The notes beneath the pieces were generated by a model. The model did no database searches. It was not told where the DNA came from and saw nothing but the letters and a program-made list of their open reading frames with translations. Position numbers and translations under genes: made by a program. Below are positions 21,177 to 35,799 of a stretch of 64,000 nt of DNA, one piece after another. Within the stretch, counting starts at the first letter, position 1. The number at the start of each line of letters is the position of its first letter. The DNA comes from Callipepla californica brunnescens (Eukaryota > Chordata > Aves > Galliformes > Odontophoridae): NCBI GenBank assembly GCA_023055505.1, contig JALIRH010000045.1:3494180-3558179 (forward strand), in the 5' to 3' direction.

Positions 21177-22719
21177 ATGAACGTGGGAACAGCACACAGC
21201 GAGGTGAACCCCAACACGCGTGTGATGAACAGCCGGGGCATCTGGCTGTCCTATGTGCTCGGAATCGGCCTGCTGCACGTCGTGCTGCTCAGCATCCCCT
21301 TCTTCAGCGTGCCCGTGGTTTGGACTCTGACCAACATCATTCACAACATGGTAAGCCACTCCCAGGTAAAAAGAGGCAAAGTGCTTCAGGGCCGCAGCCG
21401 TCGCTTCTGGATCCTTTACGTTCAACATCTGAGCCTGGGAGCAGTCCAGAAGTGAATACACCCTTACTTGGGATGCTGGTGTTATCCACATCTCTGGTGA
21501 CATAAAAATACATAAACGAACACACCAGGAGCCAGAACTGCTGGGGGCTGAGTGCATTGCAGCTGCCTGCGTGCCCAGCTCCTTCCCCTGCCAGCTGAAA
21601 CCTGTTGGTCCTGGGAGCAGAGAGGAGCTGAGGGCAGTGAGGGCTGTGTAAAACACACGGCTGACTGAGCCAAGTGCTCGCTGCTTATCTGCAAGCTGTG
21701 TGGCACTCAGGTGAACAGAGAGCCACTGAGCTGTAGGGTTGGAAGGGACCTCCAGAGATCACCATATCCAACCCCCTACCAGGCAGCTCCAGCCCAGGTT
21801 GCACAGGTGGGGTCTGGAACAGAGAAGGAGACTCCACCACCTCTCTGTGCAGCTCCAGTGCTCTGCCACTGCACGCTGGAGTTCTTGTGCACATTGGTGC
21901 ACAGCTCCCTATGCTTCACTCTGTGGCCGTTTCCCCTCGTCCTCTCACCACGCACTGCTCAGAAGAGTCCAACCTCGTCCCTTTGCCTCAGGTATTGATA
22001 GGTGTGGATCAGATCCCCTCTGAGCCTCCTTTTCTCCAGGCTGAACAGCCCCAGCTCTCTCAAACTTCCCTCATAAGGGAGGTGCTCCACGCCCTTTATC
22101 ACCTTTGTGGCCCTCTGCTTCCAGGACATCCCTGTCCAATTTATACCGGGAGCACAAACAGATCCTTCCTGCCTGCAGCTCTCACTGCGCTGATTTCAGA
22201 GAGCATTTAGCTCCCCTGTTGGCAGCTCGCTGCCTTCCCCCCACACCCGGCTCTGCCTCAGCTCTGAGTGCAGTGCATCCCTCTAGCGGGGCAGCGTGCT
22301 GCTGCAAGCCGAGCATCGATCCTCACACCCTGACTGTGTCCTCTGCAGAGCATGTACATCTTCCTACACACCGTGAAAGGAACTCCTTTCGAGACGCCGG
22401 ACCAGGGGAAGGCACGGCTGCTCACACACTGGGAGCAGATGGACTACGGCGTGCAGTTCACGGCATCCCGCAAGTTCCTGACCATCATGCCCATCGTGCT
22501 GTGAGTGCTGCGGGGGGCTGGGCCCAGCGCTCGGGGCTCTGCCATTCGCTTCTTCTTCTCACTCTCTTTTTGTTCCCTTCCAGGTATTTCCTAACCAGCT
22601 TTTACACAAAGTACGACCGGATACACTTCGTCATCAACACCATCTCCCTGATGAGCGTCCTCATCCCCAAGCTGCCTCAGTTCCACGGGGTGCGGATCTT
22701 TGGGATCAATAAGTACTGA
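21177..22719 (+). CDS. ORMDL3: ORMDL3, ER regulator of sphingolipid synthesis
   Basis: ORMDL proteins are ER membrane subunits that bind serine palmitoyltransferase and restrain it when ceramide is plentiful. Coding exons: 21177-21350, 22349-22500 and 22584-22719 (462 nt, 153 aa, exactly the family length). The N-terminal block [20 protein letters not shown] is followed by four hydrophobic segments (about 21-42, 44-62, 95-115 and 117-138). The C-terminus is [12 protein letters not shown]. All phases join and the donors GTAAGC and GTGAGT are standard. The start is fixed by family homology, and exon 2 has only 22 bases of leader. The gene is divergent from LRRC3C. In mammals this locus carries asthma-associated regulatory variation. 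Confidence 0.97.
21730..22145 (-). repeat. CR1 retroposon, about 415 bases, in ORMDL3 intron 2
   Basis: The best preserved CR1 in the window, antisense. It begins at the reversed 3' end (GAGCTGTAGGGTTGGAAGGG) and continues through CAGCTCCAGCCCAGGTTGC, CGCACTGCTCAGAAGAGTCC, CTCCAGGCTGAACAGCCCC and TTTGTGGCCCTCTGCTTCC. It is truncated at its 5' end, as most CR1 copies are. Confidence 0.92.
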
Positions 22720-25715
22720 TCTGCGGAGATGGAGCGCATGGAGGGGGAGCGGAGCTGGGAGATGGGGGGTCCTCCCCCCCCCCAGCCCTGTTGCCCCCTC
22801 CCCACGCACACCGGGATAGTTTCACAGCAGCTGTTTAAATGCAGTACCCAATAGACATATACCGCATGCTGGATCCTCATGCCCAATAAATCTAAACGAG
22901 CTCCAGAGTAGAGTTTAGCGAGGAGCAGGATGCACGGCGCTGGGCTCCTTTTCTCCCAGCGTCACACGTAGATGCAGACACACCGAGACTTCAAGGTACA
23001 AGGAGGAGGAACTGTGGGAAGATTGCCATCTGTCCCAGACGTTGAACGACGAGAACAGGGGCGAAGGGAAGAGCTTTCAGTGCTGGTACTATTGCTGTGG
23101 TCAGAGCACTTTACCATGTATTTCCCTTTCTGGAGCCAGGTGCTTTAAGAGGTCCGCGGGGAAATCCAAAGGGACGCAGCCGAACTCTCCCAGCTTCAGC
23201 TTTTAGTTCCATTTCTTGAGCAGAGGAGGAGAGGGAGGGGAATAGGATGAGAGGTTTTTATTTCGAAACCTTTTACGCCATGGAGAATGGAGGTTCTACT
23301 GAAAGCAGCATGGGAGGAAAACCAAAGTGACCTCCACTTCGAGACAGCGTTGGGTTTCTGTGGAACTGCTCCTCCGGGTCAGAGGAAAAGCCCCGAGCTC
23401 CCAACTCACAGCTGTTGTTCTCAGTGTGGGGCACTTCGCTCCCTGTCCCAATCCGCTCCTGTTTTCCAGCGCTCTGAGCTCTCAGGCAGCGAAGCATTTG
23501 TGTTAAGGACCACAGTGCAGCTCACTGAAACGATGGACTACAGATAACCCCGAGGTACCTGGTGCTGAGCTGCCCAGGAGGAGGGTGCTGAGGGCACTGA
23601 AGGCAACAGATGGTTTTGTATGGGGATGAAATCAAGCCTTCTTCCCCCTCCGGCTGCCTCCAAACGTCTGCAGGTTTGGGTTTCCTGGCTGCGGTGCCTT
23701 CGTGCTGCTCAAAGCGATCGGTTTTTCTTGCAGGTTGTGTGCTGGATGAAACGTGGTTTTGCTCATGCTTTCCCTTAGGAAAACCTGCGTTCTTGGCTGT
23801 CTTAGTGCTTCCGTTGGCTCACGCTGGTGGATGTGCTGGGTTTGTTCTTATTTAGCCAAGTCTAGCTTGAGAAGGCAGAGTGGATAGCAAGTTCTGTTTG
23901 AGGGTGAGCGTAGGACATAGAGGAGCTCCAAGATAGTATATAAGATCTAGTAGTACTCCGTGTATAACTTTAGGCAAGCTGCTGTACTCCAGCCCCATGC
24001 TTACTACCAGGCTGCTGCAGAGCAGGGAGAAAGCAGTTAATGTACCTCAGAGCCTTGCTGGAATGCTCAGGGCCATTATCTGATGTGAACAGTGGGAATG
24101 CCTTAAGTGCAGAGGAAACCTCCGTGATTTCTGAGTGCTGATCTCCAGGGAGAGCATGGTGTTGTGCACCCGATGCAGTGGATGAAACCTTTTGGCCACG
24201 GTGACCTGAGCACTGCTGCTTTGGTGAAGATACTCTGCACCCTGAAGTCTTTAAGCTTCTTGACAGCGACCTCTGTCACGTACAGCATTTCTGCCACAGA
24301 GCATCTTGAGGTAACGAGGAGCTCTGCAGTTCACCCAACCCAATGGAGTGTGAAGTGAGGCCGGAGAAACCAAGACCTGAAGAAAGATCTTGCGTTAATA
24401 ATGCGGTGTATAAAGTGGTTTCACTAATGGTTCCTTGAGTAACGATGGGTCTCCTGCCTTCCTTCAGAGCCCACCTTGAGGGCAGGCGTCAGGGTCAAAA
24501 GTAGAAAAGGAACCTTAAAGAAAAGGCTTTGGGTTCTGGAGGCCGTGGCTTGCTCACGGGTTTGGGGCCGCTCCCGTCCTGCCAGCACCACGGGGACGGC
24601 TGAATCCCACAGTGTTTGAGGTTAAGGGTCTGTGCTGCCGTGGTGGGAAAGCACCGTGCCATCCTGAGCCTCCCAGAGCCGCACTGAAACCACTTCTGCT
24701 CCATTTCTGGTTGTCACGCCCTTACAGAGTTCAGTGAAGGCTGATGTCACCACAAAGGAACCATGGAGGACGTTTCTGAGAGCACTGGACGGGGTTGGAT
24801 TGGATACTGATGGGATGAGGGCCTTCCAGGTGTCTGTGTGCAGGAGGTCAGCGATGCTCAGCGGCGTTCAGAGGGGTTCTGACCACAGCACACGTGGCAG
24901 ATGCTCCTCTCCCACTCGTGCTGGCGTCCCACACAGCGACAAGAGCCAACTTCAGCTGCGGAATAAAGGACTCCCTGCAGAATAACGACTGGACAAGAGG
25001 TACTTCAGCCCTTTTGGTTTCTTTCTTTTTTTTTTTTTTCCTGCACAAAACGCAGGGGAAAAACTTCAGAAAAGCACCACTTGAGGAACTGAGAGGCAAT
25101 GGCAAGAGGCCACGCACACATCCAGCCCTGGGGACGGGAGGAAGCAGGCGGGCACTTCTGCTTTGTCAGTCAGGGCTCCTGCCAAGCAGATCCCAACAGG
25201 ACAACATCTCACAGTCCAAACCTTCGCAGGAAAAAGCCTTTAAAAATTAAAAAAAAAAAAAAATCCTGAGATTTAGGGCTACTTCATCTTGAGGTCTTTT
25301 TTAACTGTTTTTTGTTGTTGTTGTTGCTGTTTGTTTTAATAGAAAGTTGGTACTGGCCCTTGGAAGGGGGACAGCAGTTGGGTCACCGCTGTTGATCTCT
25401 CATTGGGACTTCCATGGCTTTGTCATTGAGCATCATCTGTTTTAAGCATGCACGTGTTTGCGTTTCTGTATCCTCCTCGCGTCAACTGAAGCGAGCTCGA
25501 GTCGTTCTGGGTTGGTTTCTTTTTTTTAACAGGACATTCTGAGGTTGTACATAGGTTTAGGGTTTGGGTTTGTGTTGTTTTGCAGCTGCCCTTCTTTTTG
25601 CTGTGGACACAGAAGCCTCGTGTAGAGAACTTTCTAAAATAAAGTGTGAATATTTTTATTACTCCTTTGTACAGCGTTCTCAGAGGAACTAATAAAGTGA
25701 GTATTCATGTAAAAA
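22720..25715 (+). terminator. ORMDL3: ORMDL3 3' region with proximal and distal poly(A) signals
   Basis: AATAAA occurs at 22885-22890, 166 bases after the stop, and again at 25638-25643 and 25691-25696, the last pair after a T-rich, AT-rich 3'UTR-like stretch. No ORF with homology lies between, and the base composition is lower in GC than any other interval of the window. I infer a short and a long (about 3 kb) ORMDL3 3'UTR. An unrelated transcript cannot be excluded for the distal part. Confidence 0.5.
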
Positions 25716-27848
25716 AACGGTACTCAGCTCCTTGGATTCTCACATGGACACTTTTGCTCATGGATGTGCACACGGGCTGGGCTGAGCCTGGATCCTGAAG
25801 GACCACAGAGCTGGAGGGTTCAGGAAGGACCCCAGTCCAACCTGCCCCCCAACAGCAGCTCTTCTTCCCCCTCCTCACCCCTCTGGCAGCTGTGCCAGGC
25901 TCGGTCCCCTCATGGTCAGCCTGCCCTGAGCTGCACACTGCACCCACTGCCCTCATCCCATTGGCCCCATCCCCCTGACCCAAACCCTTCTCGTATCGAT
26001 CAGCACTGCTCACCCCCCTCCCCCCCATCTCAGCCTTTTCCATGCCAGCCCTGTGCAGCCAGCACAGCCCCAGGAAAGCAGCACTCAGTGCACATCAATG
26101 CGAGCACAGCATCGGTGTCCCCTGCCCGAACAGCACACGGGGCCACGCAGCTCTGCCACCGCATCACCGCAGCCCCCAAAGCCGCAGCTCCTCACCGTGC
26201 CATGGGGGGGAGCGAAACTGCGGAACCACGATGCGAGCAACGAATGGAAGCTACCCAGCACGGCTGGACGGGTTGGGGTTACATCAGAACCTCTTTCCTT
26301 ATAGGGCGGCCGGTTCCGGGCTGGAGGGAGGAAGGGACAGCGAGCACGGCAGGCACAGAAGGCCAGGAGGTGTAGCAAGGGGACACAGCAGGCTCAGGAG
26401 GCAGCAAGCACGGCAGGCATCGAGAGCACCGCAGCCCCGCACCGGTAAGAGCGGCCCCGAGGTTATCCATCCCTCTGTCTCCTCTCCCTCTCCCTCCCCC
26501 CTTTGTCCTTCTTTCTCCTCACGAAGTTCAGTAACCGGGGCTTATTTCAGCTTCCCATCGGGTCAGAGCGCAGCCCCACAGCTCTGTTGGGTGTTACTTC
26601 TAAAGTCCATTTTGGTGAGGACCACAGTACTGCGGTCACGGTTATGTTTGGAGTGTGAGCATCCTTTCACCGCAGCGGAACCCGGAGGGTTTGTGAACCT
26701 GGTCACCCTCCGTGGGCAGGACGTGACAACACGCTCATTTTGGTGCAGAAGAGGGGCAGAGCAAACTGCCTGCGCCGAGATCCTGCTGGATTTTGCCTGG
26801 TTTTGAAGTCTTGCCCCGAGATCCTGCTGGATTTTGCCTGGTTTTGAAGTCTTCCAAGGGAACGGTCCCAGAACGCAGTAGTGAAGCAGCCCCACATTAA
26901 GCACACAGCACAGCTGCCTTCCACACAGCGGCCTCTAATTCCTGAGAGAATTAACCCACTGAGTCACAGCAGAGCGGCAAGGGGAGAAAGGGCCCCTGGA
27001 GCTGAACGGGATCCACTCCCTCTGAAAAGGATCCAATGAAGCAGAGCACGGAAGGGAGAACGCAGCGCATTTTTCTCCTTAACTACAGGAAGCTGGCTCA
27101 CTTGTAAATCAAAGCTTATCTCGCTTCTGCATGCACGTAACCGAAGGCCAGGAAGCAGAACCAAGGATGCAGAGTCAAAACAAGCTGCAGTGGGAACCTG
27201 ACAGCAGTTTCCGTTCCCACCTCTCCGTGCTCAGGACGCAGCAGATGGAGAGCGACGTTGGGTCCTGGGGGTCCCCCCAAGGGGTGTCAGTACACGAGGA
27301 GCACTGTGGCACCTGAACCCACCACCCCCACCGCTTTCACTTCCTTCGTGACTGCGACCAAATGGTTTTCCCAACGCTGTTTCGACACAGTCCTCCTCCA
27401 GGCGCCAGCACGAGGGGGGAAATGCAGAAGCACTGCAAAGAAATCGCTCAAAGATTTATTTTTTTTTCTTGAAGCCTCTGCGGGAGCTGTGCATCCGTTG
27501 GGGATTTGAGCGCTCGGGGTCACAGCAGGTGGCACTGGGGTTACGTGGCCGTGCCCAGTTCAGGTTGCTGGGCCACGTGCTGGTGTTTACTGGCCTGCTG
27601 GAAGAGCACGGGTCCAACAGCAAAGCTGTGCTCTCAGCCCAGCCCAGGCCTGCAGGCTGCACAGCACGCAGGGATAAGCCTGAATAAGCCCGATGAGCAA
27701 GGCAGGCACAGCTGCTGTCGGTGTCTCTCCGTGTGTCCTCTAGAAGTAACCTTGTGTGGGTCGTACTCGTGCACCGCTGTAGGCTTTGGGGGTTATTACC
27801 CTTGAAAATCCGAAGTTCCAAGTCAGTCTGCTTGCTTTCTTTCCTAAG
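25716..27848. other. Intergenic region between ORMDL3 and GSDMA
   Basis: No coding exon supported. A faint antisense CR1-like stretch lies at 25795-25850 (CCACAGAGCTGGAGGG ... CCAGTCCAACCTGCCC). An exact tandem duplication lies at 26775-26856. A good acceptor (CTTTCTTTCCTAAG) ending at 27848, 29 bases before the GSDMA ATG, implies an upstream non-coding GSDMA exon in this interval that I could not place. Confidence 0.45.
26775..26856. repeat. 41-base tandem duplication
   Basis: Two adjacent copies of a 41-base unit (26775-26815 and 26816-26856) starting CCGAGATCCTGCTGG are identical except at the last two bases. Near identity implies a recent event. Confidence 0.95.
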
Positions 27849-27877
27849 GCACAAGCACGCTTCACCTTGGGACCAGG

Positions 27878-30800
27878 ATGTTCAGAAAAGTCACCCGAAA
27901 AATAGCAAAGCAAATGGATCCCAAAGGAGACCTGGTTCCCGTTCACAGCATCTCAGATCAGCACCACTTCAGACTCCTTTGCCTCGTTAGAAGGAGAAGG
28001 AAAACCAGATTCCACCCATTTCCCTGCTACAGACGGACGGAGTACACGCTGCAGGACGTGCTGCTGCCTGGAAAGGGCACGGACAGCCTTGGTAAAGCCC
28101 ACGTTTTTGTGTAGTACCATTTCCCACTCTCTGTCTGCAGCCTGAACTGCGCTGCAGTGCGTTGTGTGCTTTCAGTAACACACCCCATCATTGCAGAGCT
28201 CCTCCTTCCCAGCGGAGACAACCAAGGCCCGAAGGAGTTCACCACCACGGGACGTGTCCATGATGGACTGGATGGGACCCTGAGCATTCCCATTCACTTC
28301 TCTGAGTTAGAAGTGGGAGCAGCTGCCTCCACGTCCAAGCAATGGCACCTCAAGGTGGAAGAGAAGCACATCCTGGTGCCGAAACTTGAGGCACTGAGTG
28401 CAGAAAGGTAAGGAGGACACAAAGGGAGAGCGCAGGCTCTGGTTGTGCACCTCTCCATCACACACACAGTGGTTTTTCAACAGCCAACACTGAGATAGGA
28501 GCCTGAGACCGTGCATCCCTGTAACCGCACGCTCTGTCATTGCTGGCTCCTGCCCTCCAGGTTCCCTCACAATGCACTGAGGGCAGCAGGAGTTACAGCC
28601 TGCTTCCTGCACCCCTTTTCCCCTCCCCAAATCCTTATGTGTTTAGGTGCTGTGTACTGTGAGGGGAACGATGCTGTGACGTAACATCTTCTGTTGCACG
28701 TTCAATGGAGATGCTGCATCCTTCTCTCCTTTAGGAAGATCAACACGAAGCACGCCTTCATCGAGCAGCTGAGGAAGGCAGGACAGAACTTATATGTGGT
28801 TCACCAAATGCTGGAGACCTCAGAGGAAGCCAGATACGAGGAATGCATGGAGGGGGAGGCAAGGTTGATGGCCCGGCTTTACGCCAAGTTCTCCACCAAG
28901 GTTTGCCTTCTCCTCGGCTCAGGAGCCTGTCCTCCCCAGCCCTGCATGTCACACAGCCCAGTAACAGCTTCTCCACTGAGCAGGGCACTGCTGACAGCAA
29001 ACAGAGCATAACCATACCCAGGGGCTGCACCGTGGCCTTCGGGGTGAAGCAGCTGACCATCGGGGACACCACATGGGGTAAGTGGCACAGAACTTCCAGC
29101 TCCAACATCCAGGGAACGCTGCAGCAGAGCCTCAAAACAGAACAACCAACAGCAGTTCAGATCGAAGTCAGCAATCCTGCTTTTATGCTGCTGCAGGTAT
29201 TAACCATTTGCCAGAGAACAATCAACCAACGTTTGAATCTGACAGTAAGTGCTGCATTTTAATGCTTTCTACCTGCAACGCTGTCACCCCGTTCGGGAAG
29301 GATGGGATCTCTTGGGAGAGATACAACCCCACAGAGCAATGGTGGCTGCTGCTGATTACTGCCACAGCTGCCCAACCCCAAACTGGGTATTATTGCATAG
29401 AATCAATCAGTGAGTGCACTGCGGGGCTGCCTAGCTTAAAGCTGCAGCATTTGCTGACTGCCTGGCTTGCAGGTTCTGCACACAGAGAGCTCTACGCACT
29501 GGAGAAGGAAGTTAAGCAGAACTGCGACGTTCTCTCCCGGCTGGCTGATGAGCTGAACATCATCGTTGTGAAGTCCATCAGAGCAGTGATGAGAGACAGG
29601 AACCTCCTCGAGGAGCTGGCTGGGAAGGTAAGGGCAGTCCTCAGTGCCAGGAGTTGTAAGGACAAAGACATCTGTTATCTGTTATCACATCTCCTGAGGG
29701 ATTTGCACACGTAGCTGTGGGACAGCTCACTACATTCCCCTTATCACCACCCAGAGAAGGAACAGGCAAGATTTATCTGAAGATATCAAAGCGTTTCAGT
29801 TCCATATTCATTTAATTGTGAATGCTGAAGGCCCCAATCGCAGCCTCACATTTAGCTGAAGGAGGCAAAGAACCCCCGACACGGTTCATCACACATGTGC
29901 TTCTGCAAAGAACCATCAGTGGGACCTTAAACCAACCCCGAGAGTCCTCCCCCCTTTCTCTCACAGATGGAAGCAGCTCTCGATGAACCCGAGAGCTGTG
30001 AGCTGACAGCACAGAGCCCGGACTTGGAAGATCTGCTCTGCATGCTGCAGTTCTCTCCACGTCCCCATCTCCTCCACCTGACAGGAGCCATCTCCTACAC
30101 TCTGGATGCCTTCCGTGGTAAGGGCTCCTGGCACACAGCAGTGCCTTCACTCATCCCACAGGGAAGCCGGGGCAGGTTGGGGGCTCCTTGGTACAGATCT
30201 CTTTTAATTCTGCAGAGTTGACGGAGGATCAGCTGCTGCTATTGCTGGAGTCTTGGGAAGTGAAGATTGTGCCTCAGCAGCTTAAACTGGTGAGAAAATA
30301 GGCAACGCTTGGCTCAAAACAGAGGGTGGGAGGCAAGGGGAATTCGAGTAAAGCAGCGAGACACTGCTCCAAACGTGGCAGGAGTGGAAATAGCCACTTT
30401 GTGAGGTGATTCTTCTCGATACGAAGGCACAAACTTCTACGCCGCTGTGCCAATAAGGAGCATCAATTCAGAGCCCGCTGGCTATCGCTGTGCCGAAGGA
30501 GCAGTCACTGTTTGCCAGCTTTTCTGGCTCCAGATTAAAACAAGAGAGCGATAGCACAGATTGAGTTCAGTCACAGAACTGTAGGGGCTGGAAGGGACCT
30601 CCAGAGACCCTTGGGCACAACCCCCTGCACAGCAGCACCCCGGCACAGGTTGCAGAGGTCGGAGTCCTGGTGGGTTTGTGGGTACAGCTTGCTTTACTGT
30701 AAACTCAACACACCAGCATGGAACACTGTAAGGGTAAGAAGTATCCAAAGGCATTATGGTTTAGTATCCCCACAATAGATCAGGGACTGAACTCCCAAAG

Positions 30801-31052
30801 AGGGACTGTTGAAGCGCTGAGTGCGCTGCTTGTGCTGTCGCAAAGGTGAGGAGCATCCTGGAGCAGAACACGGAGCAGTGCTGGGCATCCTTCGGAGAGC
30901 AGGAACAGCAGCTGACCACAGCAGTGCTGAGGATGAGCGGAGTGGAGCTGCAGGGAAGCGGAGCTGCTGCATTCAGAGAAGAAATCTTCCCATCCGTGGC
31001 AGCTCTGTACGCTGCTCTCTATGCACTGCACTGCCTGAGCGCATCGGGATAG
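27878..31052 (+). CDS. GSDMA: GSDMA, gasdermin A (pyroptotic pore-forming protein)
   Basis: Gasdermins are cytosolic two-domain proteins: the N-terminal domain inserts into membranes after protease release from the C-terminal inhibitory domain. Coding exons: 27878-28091, 28197-28407, 28735-28900, 28984-29077, 29197-29244, 29473-29627, 29967-30117, 30216-30289 and 30846-31052 (1,320 nt, 439 aa; human GSDMA about 445). The N-terminus MFRKVTRKIAKQMDPKGDL, the QNLYVVHQMLET strand and the SITIPRGC block match the pore domain. The helical C-terminal part ends ALYAALYALHCLSASG. Exon 4 has two possible in-frame acceptors; the one at 28983 was chosen because it restores the GTADSKQ segment seen in homologues. 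The inter-domain linker contains FESD at 241-244, a caspase-1-like site. It is the only gasdermin in the window, and all phases join. Confidence 0.95.
30570..30690 (-). repeat. CR1 fragment in GSDMA intron 8
   Basis: TCACAGAACTGTAGGGGCTGG, GGGACCTCCAGAGACC and CAGCACCCCGGCACAGGTTGC are the reversed CR1 3' end. The copy is short and lies in the last GSDMA intron. Confidence 0.8.
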
Positions 31053-31899
31053 GCAGCACGGGTTGGGGCTGGCTGAAGGGGAACTGCACGGCGTGGCTGA
31101 AAAGCAATTATACTGTTTGTATCCTCCAGTCGCACCGCAGCGCAGTGAGGTGTTCTTTTAAGTGCTGCTTTTCCCACTCATTTCACGCAGTCACGGCATT
31201 GGAAGGGACCTATAGAGATCACAGAGTCCAAGCCCTGCCACGCAGCTCCAGCCCAGGTTGCACAGAGGGGACCCCCCCAGCTCTGTGTGCAGCTCCATCA
31301 CTGTGATGCTCTCGTGCACAGCGGTGCAAAGCTTCGGTTTGTGGCCATTTCCTATCGCCACGCACTGCTCAGCAGAGTCCTCCATCGCTCTGCCTCCCAC
31401 CCTGCAGCACTCAGAGCACTCAGATCCCCTCTGAGCATCTTCTCAGATGCTCCAGGCTCTGTGTTCTCTCTCTGCGGACTCTTTCCAGCCGCTCCATGCC
31501 TGCTTTGCATTGAGGAGCCCGGACACAGCTCCAGGGCAGAGCAGAGGGGGGGATCGCTCCCTTCCCAGCTCCCATTGTCCTCCCCGTCCACCAGGACCCC
31601 ACGTCCCCCAGCGCTCCCCTCCAGCAGCTCATCCCCAACCCACGCGTGCTCCCACTAACCCCCACGCGCTTCCCCTCCCCGCAGCCTGCCGGCTCCCGCT
31701 GCCCACAGCTCCGTCTCGCCACCAGCCATAACAACCCCGAACCCACGTCCACGCGTGACCACCCGAGAGGCTTTCGGGCGGAAATAGCCGAGCGGAGCCG
31801 AGCTCGGCGCTCGGCAGCTCGGGTCTGGCGGAGGTGCTCGGCTGCGATTGGCCGAGCCCGCCCCGTCCCGGCGCGCCCCGCGCGTGGTGCAGTGTCACC
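31053..31899 (+). promoter_or_regulatory. PSMD3: GSDMA-PSMD3 interval with CR1 and PSMD3 promoter
   Basis: About 31190-31500 is an antisense CR1 (GGAAGGGACCTATAGAGATC, CAGCTCCAGCCCAGGTTGC, CTCCATCACTGTG, CCCTCTGAGCATC). The final 100 bases before the PSMD3 ATG are CpG-rich, TATA-less, and carry an inverted CCAAT box (CTGCGATTGGCCGAG, ATTGG near 31848). That is typical of a housekeeping proteasome-subunit promoter. Confidence 0.65.
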
Positions 31900-35445
<3,546 letters not shown>

Positions 35446-35778
35446 TAGGGGAAAATGCTGTCTGAGGAGAGCTGCCCCCGCGGCCCCGGTCCCCCCCCTC
35501 TGCCTTTCTTTTCTAAGTCCCTGCATGTCTGTACCGGGAGCGGGGGGCACGCGGGGTTCCTCAGCCGCAGGCCCTGACCTCCTGTCCCCTACACCCGCGG
35601 AGGGAAACCCCTTCCCCCATAAACCAACGTTCTTTTGAGGTTGCCTGTGCTCGGTGGTGCACACGGAGCCGGGGCTGGGGGCTCCCGGGGCTGCAGGGGA
35701 CGGTGGCATCGCCGTTACCCCGCAGCTCTCATACGGATCAAAGGGTCAGACTTTGTTAAGCTTCAATTATGACTTTAA

Positions 35779-35784
35779 AATAAA
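35779..35784 (+). terminator. PSMD3: PSMD3 poly(A) signal
   Basis: AATAAA lies 371 bases after the PSMD3 stop, at the end of a non-coding 3'UTR and before the intergenic stretch leading to CSF3. It is the only canonical signal there. Confidence 0.85.
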
Positions 35785-35799
35785 AACTTGGAAAAACAG

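Noticed and set aside
24740..24850. A CR1-like 3' end (GGGTTGGATTGGATACTGATGGG ... CCTTCCAGG)
   Set aside because: The similarity to the CR1 end is short and lacks the octamer tail. It could be chance, so it is not listed as a repeat.
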